DNA from: Psychrobacter sp. 1044
GTDB lineage: Bacteria > Pseudomonadota > Gammaproteobacteria > Pseudomonadales > Moraxellaceae
Reading direction: 5' to 3'
Length of the DNA stretch: 64,000 nt
Assembly (NCBI RefSeq): GCF_904846525.1
Contig: NZ_CAJHAZ010000007.1
Span: 62,001-126,000, forward strand
Shown here piece after piece: positions 7,326 through 17,276 of the stretch. The position numbers and the translations under genes were made by a program. Below the pieces are notes generated by a model, which did not search any database, was not told the origin of the DNA, and saw only the letters and a list, made by a program, of their open reading frames with translations. The number at the start of each line of letters is the position of its first letter. The first letter of the stretch is position 1.

Positions 7326-10223
7326 ATGACTATCTCGCAAAACCCAACGTTTGATACCTTTAAAGGTTTATTCAACGAAGCTGAATTTGTCTATCGTCAT
7401 CTAGGCTCTAATGAGACCAAGCAAGCTGACCTGCTCAGTGCCGTTGGTTATCAAGACATGGCGAGCTTCATCAACGATACCGTGCCTGAGCCAGTGCGCT
7501 TGCATAAAGAGCTAGATTTGCCAGTGGCGATGAGTGAGCATGCCGCGCTTGCCAAATTGCGTACCATGGCAGATGACATCACTGTTAATAAGAGCTATAT
7601 CGGACAAGGCTACTCGCCAGTACGTATGCCAGCGGTCATTCAGCGTAATGTCCTTGAAAATCCGGGCTGGTACACAGCTTACACACCTTATCAGGCAGAG
7701 ATTGCCCAAGGTCGCTTAGAAGCCTTGCTTAACTTCCAACAAGTATGTATTGATTTGACTGGTCTTGAGCTCGCTGGCGCGTCATTGCTTGATGAAGCAA
7801 CCGCAGCCGCAGAAGCCATGGCAATGTCAAAGCGTGTCAGCAAAAGCAAATCAACGCAGTTTTTTGTTGATGACCGTATCTATCCACAAACCTTAGATGT
7901 TATTAATACCCGTGCCAAGTACTTTGGTTGGGAAGTGGTGGTTGGTGATTTTGAACTGGCTAAATCAGGTGATTATTTCGGTGCGCTATTCCAATACGTC
8001 GGTGTTGAAGGCGATGTTAAAGACTTAACCGACGTCATCACCGCTGTGAAGAAAAACAAAACCTACGTGAGTGTCGTCAGTGACATCATGAGCTTGGTAT
8101 TATTAAAATCACCAGCCGATATGGGCGCAGACGTCGCTTTAGGTAGCACGCAGCGTTTTGGTATTCCAATGGGCTTTGGCGGTCCACATGCTGCTTACTT
8201 TGCCTTCTCTGATAAAGCCAAACGCTCAGCTCCTGGTCGTATCATCGGCGTCTCTAAAGATTCACAAGGCAATACTGCCCTCCGTATGGCACTACAAACT
8301 CGTGAGCAGCATATCCGCCGCGAAAAAGCCAACTCAAACATCTGTACCTCACAAGTATTGCTTGCTAACCTAGCCGGTATGTATGCCGTTTATCATGGTC
8401 CAGGTGGCGTAAAGCGTATTGCAACTCGTATTCACGCGTTTGCCACTGCCTTTGCTGATGTCATTAAAAATGCTAATGACAGCAATTTAAACGTGGTACA
8501 TGACCAATTCTTTGACAGCATTGTGATTGATTGTGGCTCAGAAAAACTGGCCACTCAAATTTTCGAAAACGCCGACAATGTAGGCTATAACTTATGGCGT
8601 CTCGGTGAAACCAAATTAAGCGTCGCGTTTAGTGAAACCAGCGATCAGCATGACTTTAATGTATTAACTCAACTGTTTGTTAGTAAAGCACATGACCTAC
8701 CAGAAGACGCTCGCGTTTCTCTTGATAGTGCGCACTTGCGTACTGACGCTATCTTGACGCATCCAGTATTTAACTCGCATCATACCGAACATGAAATGCT
8801 ACGTTATTTAAAATCGCTTGAAGACAAAGATTTGGCAATGAACCGCAGCATGATCTCATTGGGTAGTTGTACCATGAAATTGAATGCCACCAGTGAGATG
8901 CTACCGATTACTTGGCCTGAATTTGCTAATGTGCATCCTTTTGCACCACGTGACCAAGTCACAGGTTATGTTGCCATGATTGATAGCTTGCAAGACCAGT
9001 TGAAAGCCATTACTGGTTTTGATGATGTGTCTATGCAGCCAAACTCTGGCGCTTCAGGTGAATATGCTGGTCTGCTAGCGATTCGCCGTTATCACGAATC
9101 ATTGGGTGAAACTGACCGTGATGTTTGTTTAATCCCTCAGTCAGCGCACGGTACCAACCCTGCGACAGCTATGATGATGGGTATGAAAGTAATCGTGGTT
9201 AAAACCGATGACAATGGTAACGTTGATATCGATGATCTAACTGCTAAGTGTGAAGAAAACAGTGCCAATCTAGGTGCATTGATGATTACTTATCCATCAA
9301 CGCATGGCGTGTTTGAAGAAGGCATCCGTAAAATCTGTGACCTTATCCATAAACATGGCGGTCAGGTTTATATGGATGGTGCCAATATGAATGCACAGGT
9401 TGGCATGATGCAACCGGCTGACGTTGGCGCTGATGTATTGCACATGAACTTGCATAAAACCTTCTGCATCCCGCATGGCGGCGGTGGTCCAGGCATGGGC
9501 CCTATCGGCATGAAATCGCATTTAGCACCCTTTATGGCCAATCATACATTGAGCCCTGTGCATAATGCGCAAAAAGACTGCTCGGCCGTATCGGCAGCCC
9601 CTTATGGTTCAGCAAGCATTTTACCAATTTCATGGATGTACATTGCCATGATGGGCCGTGATGGTCTGCTAAAAGCCACTGAGCTTGCGCTATTAAATGC
9701 TAACTATGTCGCTGCTCAATTAAAAGACCACTATCCTGTCCTTTATACGGGCAAAAACGGTCGCGTCGCACACGAATGTATCATCGATATTCGTCCATTG
9801 AAAGAAGAGACGGGCATCAGTGAAAGTGATATCGCTAAGCGCTTGATGGATTACGGTTTCCACTCACCAACGATGAGCTTCCCAGTTGCGGGTACGTTGA
9901 TGATTGAACCAACTGAGTCTGAATCTAAAGAAGAATTAGATCGTTTCATCAGTGCCCTAAAATCTATCAAAGCCGAAGCAATGAAAGCCAAAGCTGGCGA
10001 AGAGGGTTGGACGTTAGAAGACAACCCACTAGTCAACGCACCGCATACCGCTGCGATGGTCACCAACAGCGAATGGACGCACCCATACAGCCGTGACACA
10101 GCAGCATTCCCACTGCCTTATATCCGCGCCCATAAGTTCTGGCCAAGCGTAGCACGTGTCGATGACGCCTATGGTGATAAGAACCTCATGTGTTCTTGCC
10201 CAAGTATCGAAAACTATATGTAG
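7326..10223 (+). CDS. gcvP: Glycine dehydrogenase (decarboxylating), P protein
   Basis: 965 residues, the usual size of a single-chain P protein. It decarboxylates glycine and loads the aminomethyl group on lipoyl-H protein. The pyridoxal phosphate lysine is in HKTFCIPHGGGGPG, Lys at about residue 711. Other landmarks are YTPYQAEIAQGRLE, GSCTMKLNATSEMLP and QPNSGASGEYAGL, and the protein ends in the typical CSCPSIENYM. AAGGATTGTC precedes the ATG. It is the last gene of the operon, closed by the terminator at 10258. Confidence 0.98.
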   Translation: MTISQNPTFDTFKGLFNEAEFVYRHLGSNETKQADLLSAVGYQDMASFINDTVPEPVRLHKELDLPVAMSEHAALAKLRTMADDITVNKSYIGQGYSPVRMPAVIQRNVLENPGWYTAYTPYQAEIAQGRLEALLNFQQVCIDLTGLELAGASLLDEATAAAEAMAMSKRVSKSKSTQFFVDDRIYPQTLDVINTRAKYFGWEVVVGDFELAKSGDYFGALFQYVGVEGDVKDLTDVITAVKKNKTYVSVVSDIMSLVLLKSPADMGADVALGSTQRFGIPMGFGGPHAAYFAFSDKAKRSAPGRIIGVSKDSQGNTALRMALQTREQHIRREKANSNICTSQVLLANLAGMYAVYHGPGGVKRIATRIHAFATAFADVIKNANDSNLNVVHDQFFDSIVIDCGSEKLATQIFENADNVGYNLWRLGETKLSVAFSETSDQHDFNVLTQLFVSKAHDLPEDARVSLDSAHLRTDAILTHPVFNSHHTEHEMLRYLKSLEDKDLAMNRSMISLGSCTMKLNATSEMLPITWPEFANVHPFAPRDQVTGYVAMIDSLQDQLKAITGFDDVSMQPNSGASGEYAGLLAIRRYHESLGETDRDVCLIPQSAHGTNPATAMMMGMKVIVVKTDDNGNVDIDDLTAKCEENSANLGALMITYPSTHGVFEEGIRKICDLIHKHGGQVYMDGANMNAQVGMMQPADVGADVLHMNLHKTFCIPHGGGGPGMGPIGMKSHLAPFMANHTLSPVHNAQKDCSAVSAAPYGSASILPISWMYIAMMGRDGLLKATELALLNANYVAAQLKDHYPVLYTGKNGRVAHECIIDIRPLKEETGISESDIAKRLMDYGFHSPTMSFPVAGTLMIEPTESESKEELDRFISALKSIKAEAMKAKAGEEGWTLEDNPLVNAPHTAAMVTNSEWTHPYSRDTAAFPLPYIRAHKFWPSVARVDDAYGDKNLMCSCPSIENYM

Positions 10224-10257
10224 TCTTCAAATAAGCATGAACAGTTGATATAAAAAT

Positions 10258-10299
10258 AAACCTCCAAGTCAGCAGCTGACTTGGAGGTTTTTATTTTGC
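10258..10299 (+). terminator. Rho-independent terminator of the gcv operon
   Basis: The 15-bp perfect stem AAACCTCCAAGTCAG/CTGACTTGGAGGTTT has only a CAG loop and is followed by TTATTTT. The symmetry would let it work in both directions, but only the gcv side has a gene ending here. Confidence 0.93.
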
Positions 10300-10375
10300 A
10301 GCTAATATTTAGCGCTATAATAAAATGACTATCAATCTAAATCTATTCACATTATTTACTTGGTTAAAATTAACT

Positions 10376-11065
10376 ATGCAGAAAAACAATCTTGTCATTC
10401 TCATCCATGGACTGCACCAAACCGCTTGGATCATGCGACCACTGGCCAAACGCTCGCAAGCAGCAGGATTTGATACTCATCAATTCGGTTATCGTAGTAT
10501 GCGAGACGGTATTCAAACCAATAGTCAGCGGCTTAATAAATGGCTTGAAGAAAATCACGAGCCTGATGAGCCGATAGATTTGGTTGGCCATAGTTTGGGC
10601 GGTCTGATTATTCGTGATTTTGTCACTGCATATCCGCAGTGGCAGATAGGACGCTGCGTGACACTTGGGACACCGCATGTAGGCAGTGTATGTGCTGACT
10701 ACATTTGGCGCTTGACCCCAGCTGTAGTGGGTCGCTCATACATCGATGCGTTAGATGGCAGCGTAGCACCTTTACCGGAGCATATTACCCTTGGGGTGAT
10801 TGCGGGTAATCGCCCCTACGGTTTGGGTCAGCTTTTTTTACAGTATCATAATCGAAAATTGCGTAAGACAAATAATATGCCATCAGTAGAACATCTACTA
10901 CACGATGGCACAGTATATATAGAAGAAACCAAAATAGAGGCTACCACGGATCACATAGTTTTACTAGTCTCGCATACTGGGATGCTGGTCGATAAAACAG
11001 TAGCCGCGCAAACCAAGTACTTTTTACAACATGGACAGTTCGAGCATAACAAACTTACCTCTTGA
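10376..11065 (+). CDS. Alpha/beta hydrolase (lipase-like)
   Basis: 229 residues from the ATG at 10376 (MQKNNLVILIHGL); the frame extends upstream to 10325, but the extra residues are not lipase-like. The oxyanion-hole HGLHQTAWIMRPL is followed by the nucleophile elbow GHSLGGL, then TLGTPHVGS, a pattern found in small triacylglycerol lipase/PGAP1-like hydrolases. A C-terminal TDHIVLLVSHTGM supplies a candidate catalytic His. No signal peptide or membrane segment is visible, so the protein is probably cytoplasmic. It converges with rnd. The substrate is unknown. Confidence 0.85.
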   Translation: MQKNNLVILIHGLHQTAWIMRPLAKRSQAAGFDTHQFGYRSMRDGIQTNSQRLNKWLEENHEPDEPIDLVGHSLGGLIIRDFVTAYPQWQIGRCVTLGTPHVGSVCADYIWRLTPAVVGRSYIDALDGSVAPLPEHITLGVIAGNRPYGLGQLFLQYHNRKLRKTNNMPSVEHLLHDGTVYIEETKIEATTDHIVLLVSHTGMLVDKTVAAQTKYFLQHGQFEHNKLTS

Positions 11066-11104
11066 GAAAAGCATCATCTTTTATCAATGATAGAATCTTA
11101 TGGC

Positions 11105-12439
11105 TTATCGAACATTGATACCCATACCCTGCTGCAACTCAATTTTATGTTTTTTGATGACTGGAATCAGGGTGTTTATGACCCAGTCATTCCTCCAGCC
11201 TTTTAAGCCCTCTGGCAGCTCACTTAATTCCTTATCAAAAGCAATTACTTCATACAATTGTCCGAGCCACTTCTTACGCATCAATACATTGTCAGGTACG
11301 CCGATAGCTCGTGCGTGATCATCGATCGCTTGCTGCACTGCTTTTGACAGTACTTTATTTTTTGAGCGATACGGCGGTAATAGGCAGTCAGGATATTCAG
11401 CAGGGTGCAGGTTTTTTGCTTGATTTATCACTTTTAGCAGCTCTTCACCGTATAAGCGCAACATACTGCGATGCATCGTGGTTTTGTGCGCAAGCTCTCG
11501 CATATTGCTTGGTTTTTCAGTGATGATCTCACGTACTGCTTGTTTTTTAATCACAAACGTACGTGGCTGATTGGTCGAACGCGCCAGCTCCTCGCGCCAT
11601 GTTGCAACCGCTTGCAGTATCGCCATCTGCTGTGAAGTATAACGATAATCTGCCATTGTTAGGTACATTGCATTGTCTTCAACATGCTGAGCATCATACA
11701 AATCACTGGCATAAAGCTGGCAATCTGCCCATACATAATCGTATAAACCTTGCTTTTTTAGCGCATATTCAAGACTTAAATAAAGCGCTGGCAAAAAGCG
11801 TACATCATCAATCGCATATTGCTCTTGCTCATCTGATAATGGACGTTGCAGCCAGTCAGACTGGCTTTGTTCTTTATCAATGTGCATGTCTAGCTGGTCG
11901 TCAAGCGCTTGCTGATAGCCCATTTGCAATTGACCGGTTAAGTAAGACAACGCAATTTGCGTATCAAATATATTGGTCAATGGCGGACAACCAGAGAGTA
12001 GATAAAAAATCCCTAAATCCTCACCACAGGCATGCCAAATCGCCACATCAACTTTGGCCAGTGCATGCCACAGTTCGGTCAGTTGCAACTGCGGGGCATC
12101 TAATAAATAAACATGATTACCGGTGTTGAGCTGCACCAATGCCAAGCGCGGATAGTAAGTATCACGTTTGATAAACTCAGTATCTAACGCCACCCGACCA
12201 CAAGTTGCCAATGCATCGATAACTTCAGCCAAACCATTTTGCTCACGCACCCACGTGACAGCAGCTTCGTCGGCACTATCTAGCAGCGCATCAATATCTG
12301 GCTCTGAAGGTAGATCTGCTGACTCTATTTTAGAATTAATTGATGGTGCTAATAAATCATCAGAAACAGCAATGTTAATATTGTCTGCAAGGTTTGATTG
12401 GATGGCAGCAGTCGAAGCTGTTGGAGCATGGTTGGACAC
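11105..12439 (-). CDS. rnd: Ribonuclease D
   Basis: 444 residues, starting at a GTG with a weak AGG upstream. RNase D is a 3'-5' exonuclease that trims tRNA and other small RNAs. The DEDD motifs are complete: ALDTEF (Asp86, Glu88), then NIFDTQIALSYL, and YAIDDVRFL (the Y-x3-D of ExoIII). An HRDC domain follows (AILQAVATWREELAR...NQPRTFVIKKQA). The first roughly 60 residues are a low-complexity, acidic extension not present in typical RNase D of about 375 residues. A MITE-like repeat (12512-12676) lies between its start and recR. Confidence 0.93.
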   Translation of the reverse strand: MSNHAPTASTAAIQSNLADNINIAVSDDLLAPSINSKIESADLPSEPDIDALLDSADEAAVTWVREQNGLAEVIDALATCGRVALDTEFIKRDTYYPRLALVQLNTGNHVYLLDAPQLQLTELWHALAKVDVAIWHACGEDLGIFYLLSGCPPLTNIFDTQIALSYLTGQLQMGYQQALDDQLDMHIDKEQSQSDWLQRPLSDEQEQYAIDDVRFLPALYLSLEYALKKQGLYDYVWADCQLYASDLYDAQHVEDNAMYLTMADYRYTSQQMAILQAVATWREELARSTNQPRTFVIKKQAVREIITEKPSNMRELAHKTTMHRSMLRLYGEELLKVINQAKNLHPAEYPDCLLPPYRSKNKVLSKAVQQAIDDHARAIGVPDNVLMRKKWLGQLYEVIAFDKELSELPEGLKGWRNDWVINTLIPVIKKHKIELQQGMGINVR

Positions 12440-12511
12440 GGGCAGATACCTGCATAAATAGGAAAAAATAAAACGCTAAAGGGCGTCTCAATAAAAGTAA
12501 ATAATAAAATA

Positions 12512-12676
12512 CTAGGGCGTGTCCTCATTTTAAAAATGGTGATAAAAATGAGATAAATTGCAGTTAAACAAGGAAAATAGCGCAGATAATATCGAGATAT
12601 TTGACGCCGTTTAGCAAGATTTAGCCATTTTTAACCCATTTAGATAACTATCGATTGAATTGAGGACACGCCCTAG
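12512..12676 (+). repeat. MITE-like element, copy A (165 bp)
   Basis: The element begins CTAGGGCGTGTCCTCATTTT and ends with the inverted AATTGAGGACACGCCCTAG. The inside has no open frame. Copies B-E share the interior, including GAGATAAATTGC and AATATCGAGATAT. Copy A lacks 11 bases present in copy E after ATCGAGATATT. CTAG at both ends could be part of the inverted repeat or a target-site duplication. Confidence 0.9.
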
Positions 12677-12758
12677 TGAATCAATTATAACAATTTCATG
12701 AAATAAAATGGACAAGACTTGGTTTTTATAAAGAAGTTATAGAAAAAATGTCAGTGTG

Positions 12759-13352
12759 CTATAAAAATGAACGATTTTGTATCGCTTGTCCAAGGGTCAT
12801 GCTATCAAGATATTCAAGCTCGCCGCCCATTGGCACACCTTGTGCTAAACGTGTGACCTTATTAACATGACGACTAACCGCTGCACTGATAAAGTGCGCG
12901 GTGGTCTGCCCTTCGACAGTCGTACCAGTCGCCAATATCAACTCTTCAACAGGCTCTTGCTTAACCCGCCAGACCAGTTGTTCAATATTCAAATCATCAG
13001 CGCTAATGCCATCAATCGGTGATAAATGACCACCTAACACAAAGTAGCGGCCACGGTAGCCTGCGGTTTGTTCGATAGCCATCACGTCTGCTGCCGTTTC
13101 GACCACACATAGCAAGGCATCATCACGGCGCTGATCTTGGCACAGCGGACAGATGTGATCATCACTAAAGCTGTGACAACGCTGGCATTCGACGATATCG
13201 CGCATCGCCTCATCAAGCGCTTGGGCAAGTGCCATGCCTTGTGGACGTTTTTTGGTAAGCAAATGCAGCGCCATACGTTGGGCACTTTTTTGACCCACAC
13301 CCGGCAAAATACGCAGCTGTTTAACCAGCTGATCAAATTTGGCTGTCAGCAA
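12759..13352 (-). CDS. recR: Recombination protein RecR
   Basis: 197 residues. The start is a TTG ([10 protein letters not shown]...), supported by AAAGGAAG a few bases upstream and by the family N-terminus leading into [11 protein letters not shown], the helix-hairpin-helix. A C4 zinc finger is formed by Cys56, 59, 68 and 71 (CQRCHSF...ICPLC). A Toprim domain follows with [14 protein letters not shown] and [10 protein letters not shown]. RecR works with RecF and RecO to load RecA at gaps. It lies downstream of ybaB on the same strand, the normal order. The usual preceding dnaX is absent. Confidence 0.96.
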   Translation of the reverse strand: MLTAKFDQLVKQLRILPGVGQKSAQRMALHLLTKKRPQGMALAQALDEAMRDIVECQRCHSFSDDHICPLCQDQRRDDALLCVVETAADVMAIEQTAGYRGRYFVLGGHLSPIDGISADDLNIEQLVWRVKQEPVEELILATGTTVEGQTTAHFISAAVSRHVNKVTRLAQGVPMGGELEYLDSMTLGQAIQNRSFL

Positions 13353-13395
13353 AGCATCTTCCTTTATTTAACTTAATTTATAAATCGTAGCTATG

Positions 13396-13433
13396 AAAAT
13401 GGGGTCGTATCATGTCGATAACAACCCCATTTT
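13396..13433 (-). terminator. Hairpin between ybaB and recR
   Basis: The 10-bp stem AAAATGGGGT/ACCCCATTTT has an 18-base loop and is read on the minus strand after ybaB. The T-run beyond it is short (TTTTCAT), so it may be an attenuator or processing hairpin, not a full terminator. Confidence 0.45.
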
Positions 13434-13471
13434 GTCTTTAATATGTCGTGTTTGGCTTAAAAAATAACGAC

Positions 13472-13801
13472 TTAGAACATACCTTGCATACCAGGTGGTA
13501 GACCCATGCCTGAGGTCGCGCCTGCCATGGTTTCTTCGTATAGCGCATCTGCTTGACGAACGGCGTCATTGATAGCAGCAGCAATAAGATCTTCGATCAT
13601 ATCTGGCTCATCTTCTAGCAAGCTTGGATCGATGGTTAAACGCTTAACCACATGGCGACCCGTCATGGTGACTTTTACCAGACCACTGCCCGCTTCAGCT
13701 TGTACTTCTTTATTCGCAAGCTCTTTCTTAGCATTTTCAACGTTTGCTTCGACTTTCTTTTGCATCGTTTGTGCTTGTTGCATTAATGCTTGAATATTCA
13801 T
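13472..13801 (-). CDS. YbaB/EbfC family nucleoid-associated protein
   Basis: 109 residues. It starts [18 protein letters not shown] and carries [35 protein letters not shown] and the Gly/Met-rich tail [12 protein letters not shown], which are the standard landmarks of the small DNA-binding YbaB/EbfC dimer. It sits directly upstream of recR on the same strand, as in most proteobacteria. Family members bind DNA and influence gene expression. The dnaX gene normally upstream is replaced here by metZ. Confidence 0.95.
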   Translation of the reverse strand: MNIQALMQQAQTMQKKVEANVENAKKELANKEVQAEAGSGLVKVTMTGRHVVKRLTIDPSLLEDEPDMIEDLIAAAINDAVRQADALYEETMAGATSGMGLPPGMQGMF

Positions 13802-13881
13802 AGTTGCCTCTTTTGTTTTTTAATCATAAATGATTGATATTTTACTAATATAAAGTGCTAACCGCGATTATACCGTTATCT

Positions 13882-15156
13882 TTACAAACTGTCTAAACCA
13901 CGCGCCAAATCTTTGATGATATCTTCTACATCTTCTAAGCCTACTGACAAACGAATAAGACCATCTTTGACGCCCGCTTCTGCGCGCTCTTTTGCACTCA
14001 AGCGAAAATGAGTGGTGGTTGCAGGATGGGTAATGGTGGTTTTAGCATCACCCAAGTTATTGGTGATAGAAACCATTTGGGTGGAATCAATGACATGCCA
14101 AGCGGCAGCTTTTGAATCAGTGCTGTCAGAAGCCTTTACCTCAAAACCCATGATAGCACCATAGCCACCTGTCATATGATGTTGACGCGTCGCAAGCTCA
14201 TGAGCGGGATGATCACTCAAACCTGAGAAATGTACGGCACTAACATTGGGATGATTGACCAAAAACTCTGCTACTTGATTGGCATTTTGACAATGCGCTT
14301 GCATACGCAGTTTCAGCGTCTCTAACCCTTTGGTAAATACCCAAGCATTAAACGGACTCATACTGATACCGCCTGAACGTACCACAGTAAACGCCTCTTG
14401 CATCAGCTTATCGCTACCAACTAGTGCGCCGCCAAGTACTCGCCCCTGACCGTCTAAATATTTAGTGGCAGAATGAATCACCACATCGGCACCCAAATCA
14501 AGCGGACGCTGCAAAGCTGGGGTAGCAAAACAATTATCCACAACTAGTAGGATATCATTGGCTTTACACAGCTGGCTTAAAAATCCAATATCACAAATCT
14601 GTGCTAATGGATTGCTAGGGCTTTCGCAATAAATGACTTTGGTGTTTGGTTGAACGGCGTTTGCCCACGCCTCATTATCGAAGCAATCGACATAACTGAC
14701 TTCCACACCGAACTTTGCCATATAATTATTAAATAGACCAATCGATGAGCCAAATAATTGATTGGCAGCAAGCAAATGATCGCCCGCTTTCAGATATGCC
14801 AAGCACATGGTCAAAATCGCGCCCATGCCAGAGGCTGTCGCCACTGCGCGCTCACCGTTTTCAAGCGCTGCCAAACGACGCTCAAAGGTACGCACACTCG
14901 GATTGGTATGGCGTGAGTACACGTTGCCAGTCTTGTCTCCATCAAAATGTGCCGCGGCATCTGCCGCTGAGGTATAAACGTACGAGCTGGTAGTAAAGAT
15001 AGCCTCTGAGTGCTCACCCTCATCGGTACGATGTTGCCCTGCCCGTACAGCAATGGTTTGCATACCATAATCGAGATCTAAATTGAGCGCGTCACTGCGC
15101 CAGTTTGGATCTAATTTATCTACATTTTTATCATCATGGGCTTGCGACTGACTCAT
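13882..15156 (-). CDS. metZ: O-succinylhomoserine sulfhydrylase
   Basis: 424 residues from the ATG at 15156 (MSQSQAHDDKN), which has GGAAT upstream. The open frame reaches 15246, but those 30 residues look non-conserved. This is a Cys/Met-metabolism PLP enzyme: the PLP lysine lies in HSATKYLDGQGRVLGG (Lys232 from this start), with EAIFTTSSYVY and the central YCESPSNPLAQI. It most resembles MetZ, which makes homocysteine directly from O-succinylhomoserine and sulfide. Cystathionine gamma-synthase is the main alternative, but the GQGRVLGGA context favours MetZ. Confidence 0.9.
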   Translation of the reverse strand: MSQSQAHDDKNVDKLDPNWRSDALNLDLDYGMQTIAVRAGQHRTDEGEHSEAIFTTSSYVYTSAADAAAHFDGDKTGNVYSRHTNPSVRTFERRLAALENGERAVATASGMGAILTMCLAYLKAGDHLLAANQLFGSSIGLFNNYMAKFGVEVSYVDCFDNEAWANAVQPNTKVIYCESPSNPLAQICDIGFLSQLCKANDILLVVDNCFATPALQRPLDLGADVVIHSATKYLDGQGRVLGGALVGSDKLMQEAFTVVRSGGISMSPFNAWVFTKGLETLKLRMQAHCQNANQVAEFLVNHPNVSAVHFSGLSDHPAHELATRQHHMTGGYGAIMGFEVKASDSTDSKAAAWHVIDSTQMVSITNNLGDAKTTITHPATTTHFRLSAKERAEAGVKDGLIRLSVGLEDVEDIIKDLARGLDSL

Positions 15157-15635
15157 AAATATTCCGTTGCTTTGATTGGTATTTTCATTGATATAAAATG
15201 ACTGCTTATTCTTCTGATTATCGACCGAATGCATCAGCGTTATCATATCATGTCAACTTATTCCACACAGCTGGTTTCAAGCGATGGTTAAATATTATTT
15301 TTGAATACACATCTACCTCTTTCTTAACAACAGATGAAAGAGAGACGATAAGTAAATAATGACTGGATAAGTCGCTGAATCTAACAAAAATAACGTATTT
15401 ATAATAGGCATAGATGACGACAGCTGATAAGCTTAGCGGCGATTTAATTTTTGCCTTGGGCGATATTGTTATACGCTTCGTAATCAGTGCTATCATCGGT
15501 AAAATAAACGATGCACTAGCGCATGTCCTTCATTCAATTGATAGTCTTTTTAATGGGCTAAAAATGAGGACATGCCCTCACGCTTACTTTCTAACAAATA
15601 CTTCTTTATGTAAGGCTCACTAAGGTAATTCATTT
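15157..15635. other. Intergenic region between metZ and the phospholipase D-like gene
   Basis: Divergent promoter region holding the short repeat copy at 15516-15579. Small open frames here (for example 15414-15623) run through the repeat and look non-coding. No other structure is convincing. Confidence 0.5.
15516..15579. repeat. Internally deleted MITE-like copy (64 bp)
   Basis: It begins CTAGCGCATGTCCTTCATTC and ends AAAAATGAGGACATGCCCT, so both inverted ends of the repeat family are present, but only about 25 bases of interior remain. It lies about 55 bases upstream of the phospholipase D-like start codon. Confidence 0.7.
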
Positions 15636-17276
15636 ATGTCGATGTTCAGTATAGAACCAAGCAACTTATCGTTGAGTCTAACACTCGGACTAACCTTAGG
15701 TCTTAGTGGATGTCAGGTTTTGCCAAAACAGCCGCACTTACCTGAGAGCCAAGCATTATCAGCACGAGTACATGACTTATATCAACAAGAAGACAATCAA
15801 GAAACTGGACGCAGTGACATAGTAGCAACCAATGACGTTGATTTGGTAGCATCGATTAGTGAACAGAATGATATTCACCCAGATTTATCCGGCTATCACC
15901 CCATTGTAACTGGTGCCAATGCTTTTGCTTCTCGCAGTATATTAACGGACATGTCCACACGTAATATCGATGCGCAGTATTATATTTGGCATAATGACCA
16001 AGCTGGTCAGCTATTACTGAAAGATCTGTGGGAAGCGGCTGAACGCGGCATCATTGTACGTTTATTATTAGATGATTTTAATAATGATGCCACCTTCGAT
16101 CAGCATTTATTACGTTTTTCCAGTCACCCGAATATTGCGGTACGAATCATCAATCCGCTGATGCACCGTAAGTTTCAAACATTAAACTACGTCACAGGTC
16201 TGCCACGTATCAATCGCCGCATGCACAATAAAAGCATGACTTTTGATAAGCAGATTACCATTATTGGGGGACGTAATATTGGCAATGAATATTTAAGCAA
16301 TGACCAAAATAGTCAATTTGCGGATTTGGATGTTTTACTCATCGGTAAAGTCGTCGCAGATATTGACAACAGTTTTTCAAGCTATTGGTCATCACCTTTG
16401 TCATTTGACATCGAAACTTTAGTGAAGCCTGACAACAATACAGCGCCTGATTTCCTAGCGGCACTGGACAAGCTCGGTCAGGGCGAAAAAGGTAGCGACA
16501 ATAATTTGACGGTGTATAAAGAAGCGCTAGAAGAGTCAACGATAGACAGTGACTTGGTCAATAAACGCGTGCCTTTTCGCTGGACAGATATGCAGTTTTT
16601 GAGTGATGATGTGGGCAAGCTGACCAAAACAGTACCAGCGGATACCAATTTGGTGCATCAATTACGTACCTTATTAGGCAGCCCAACCAAAAAGCTAACC
16701 ATCATTTCCTCTTACTTTGTACCCACCAAAGATGGTGTCAATACTTTAGTGCAATTGGCTGAAGCTGGTATCGAGATTAAGATTTTGACCAACTCATTTG
16801 ATGCGACCGACGTGACTGCTGTGCATTCTGGCTATAGTCAATGGCGACCTAACTTGCTGCGCGCTGGTGTCAAAATCTACGAGCTAAAATCCACCGCCTC
16901 TGAGGAAAAACGCGAAAACAAGCTTTGGAAAGCTCGTAGTCAATCCTCAACCAGTTTACATGCAAAAACGTTTGCCGTTGATGACTATCAAGTATTCATT
17001 GGCTCCTATAATGTCGACCCTCGCTCTGCCAATATCAATACAGAGATGGGTGTGATCATCAATGATGATGAGCTGGCAAAACAATTGCATGGTGCGCTGA
17101 GCGATGACCTGCTAAACCAAGCTTATGAAGTCAAACTATCAGATAATGGTAAGCTACAGTGGCATACTATGGAAGACGATAAAAAAGTGGTTTACGATTC
17201 AGAGCCACGCGTCGATATCAGCGATCATGTCTGGCTGACTATCATGTCATGGCTACCTATTGATTGGTTGCTATAG
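15636..17276 (+). CDS. Phospholipase D-family lipoprotein (cardiolipin synthase-like)
   Basis: 546 residues. A hydrophobic stretch (residues 11-25) ends in the lipobox LSGC with Cys26, so the protein is probably lipid-anchored, although no positive residues precede the stretch. Two HKD motifs are present: MHNKSMTFDKQITIIGGRN (about residues 190-210) and LHAKTFAVDDYQVFIGSYN with following NINTEMG. This two-motif layout is that of cardiolipin synthase C and related phosphatidyltransferases. Enzymes of this kind either hydrolyse phospholipids or exchange head groups. AAGG lies upstream of the ATG. It stands alone between metZ and the MFS gene. Confidence 0.88.
   Translation: MSMFSIEPSNLSLSLTLGLTLGLSGCQVLPKQPHLPESQALSARVHDLYQQEDNQETGRSDIVATNDVDLVASISEQNDIHPDLSGYHPIVTGANAFASRSILTDMSTRNIDAQYYIWHNDQAGQLLLKDLWEAAERGIIVRLLLDDFNNDATFDQHLLRFSSHPNIAVRIINPLMHRKFQTLNYVTGLPRINRRMHNKSMTFDKQITIIGGRNIGNEYLSNDQNSQFADLDVLLIGKVVADIDNSFSSYWSSPLSFDIETLVKPDNNTAPDFLAALDKLGQGEKGSDNNLTVYKEALEESTIDSDLVNKRVPFRWTDMQFLSDDVGKLTKTVPADTNLVHQLRTLLGSPTKKLTIISSYFVPTKDGVNTLVQLAEAGIEIKILTNSFDATDVTAVHSGYSQWRPNLLRAGVKIYELKSTASEEKRENKLWKARSQSSTSLHAKTFAVDDYQVFIGSYNVDPRSANINTEMGVIINDDELAKQLHGALSDDLLNQAYEVKLSDNGKLQWHTMEDDKKVVYDSEPRVDISDHVWLTIMSWLPIDWLL

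Noticed and set aside
11563..12129. 188-codon plus-strand frame opposite rnd
   Set aside because: It lies wholly inside the rnd coding region, and its sequence is the antisense shadow of a well-supported gene.
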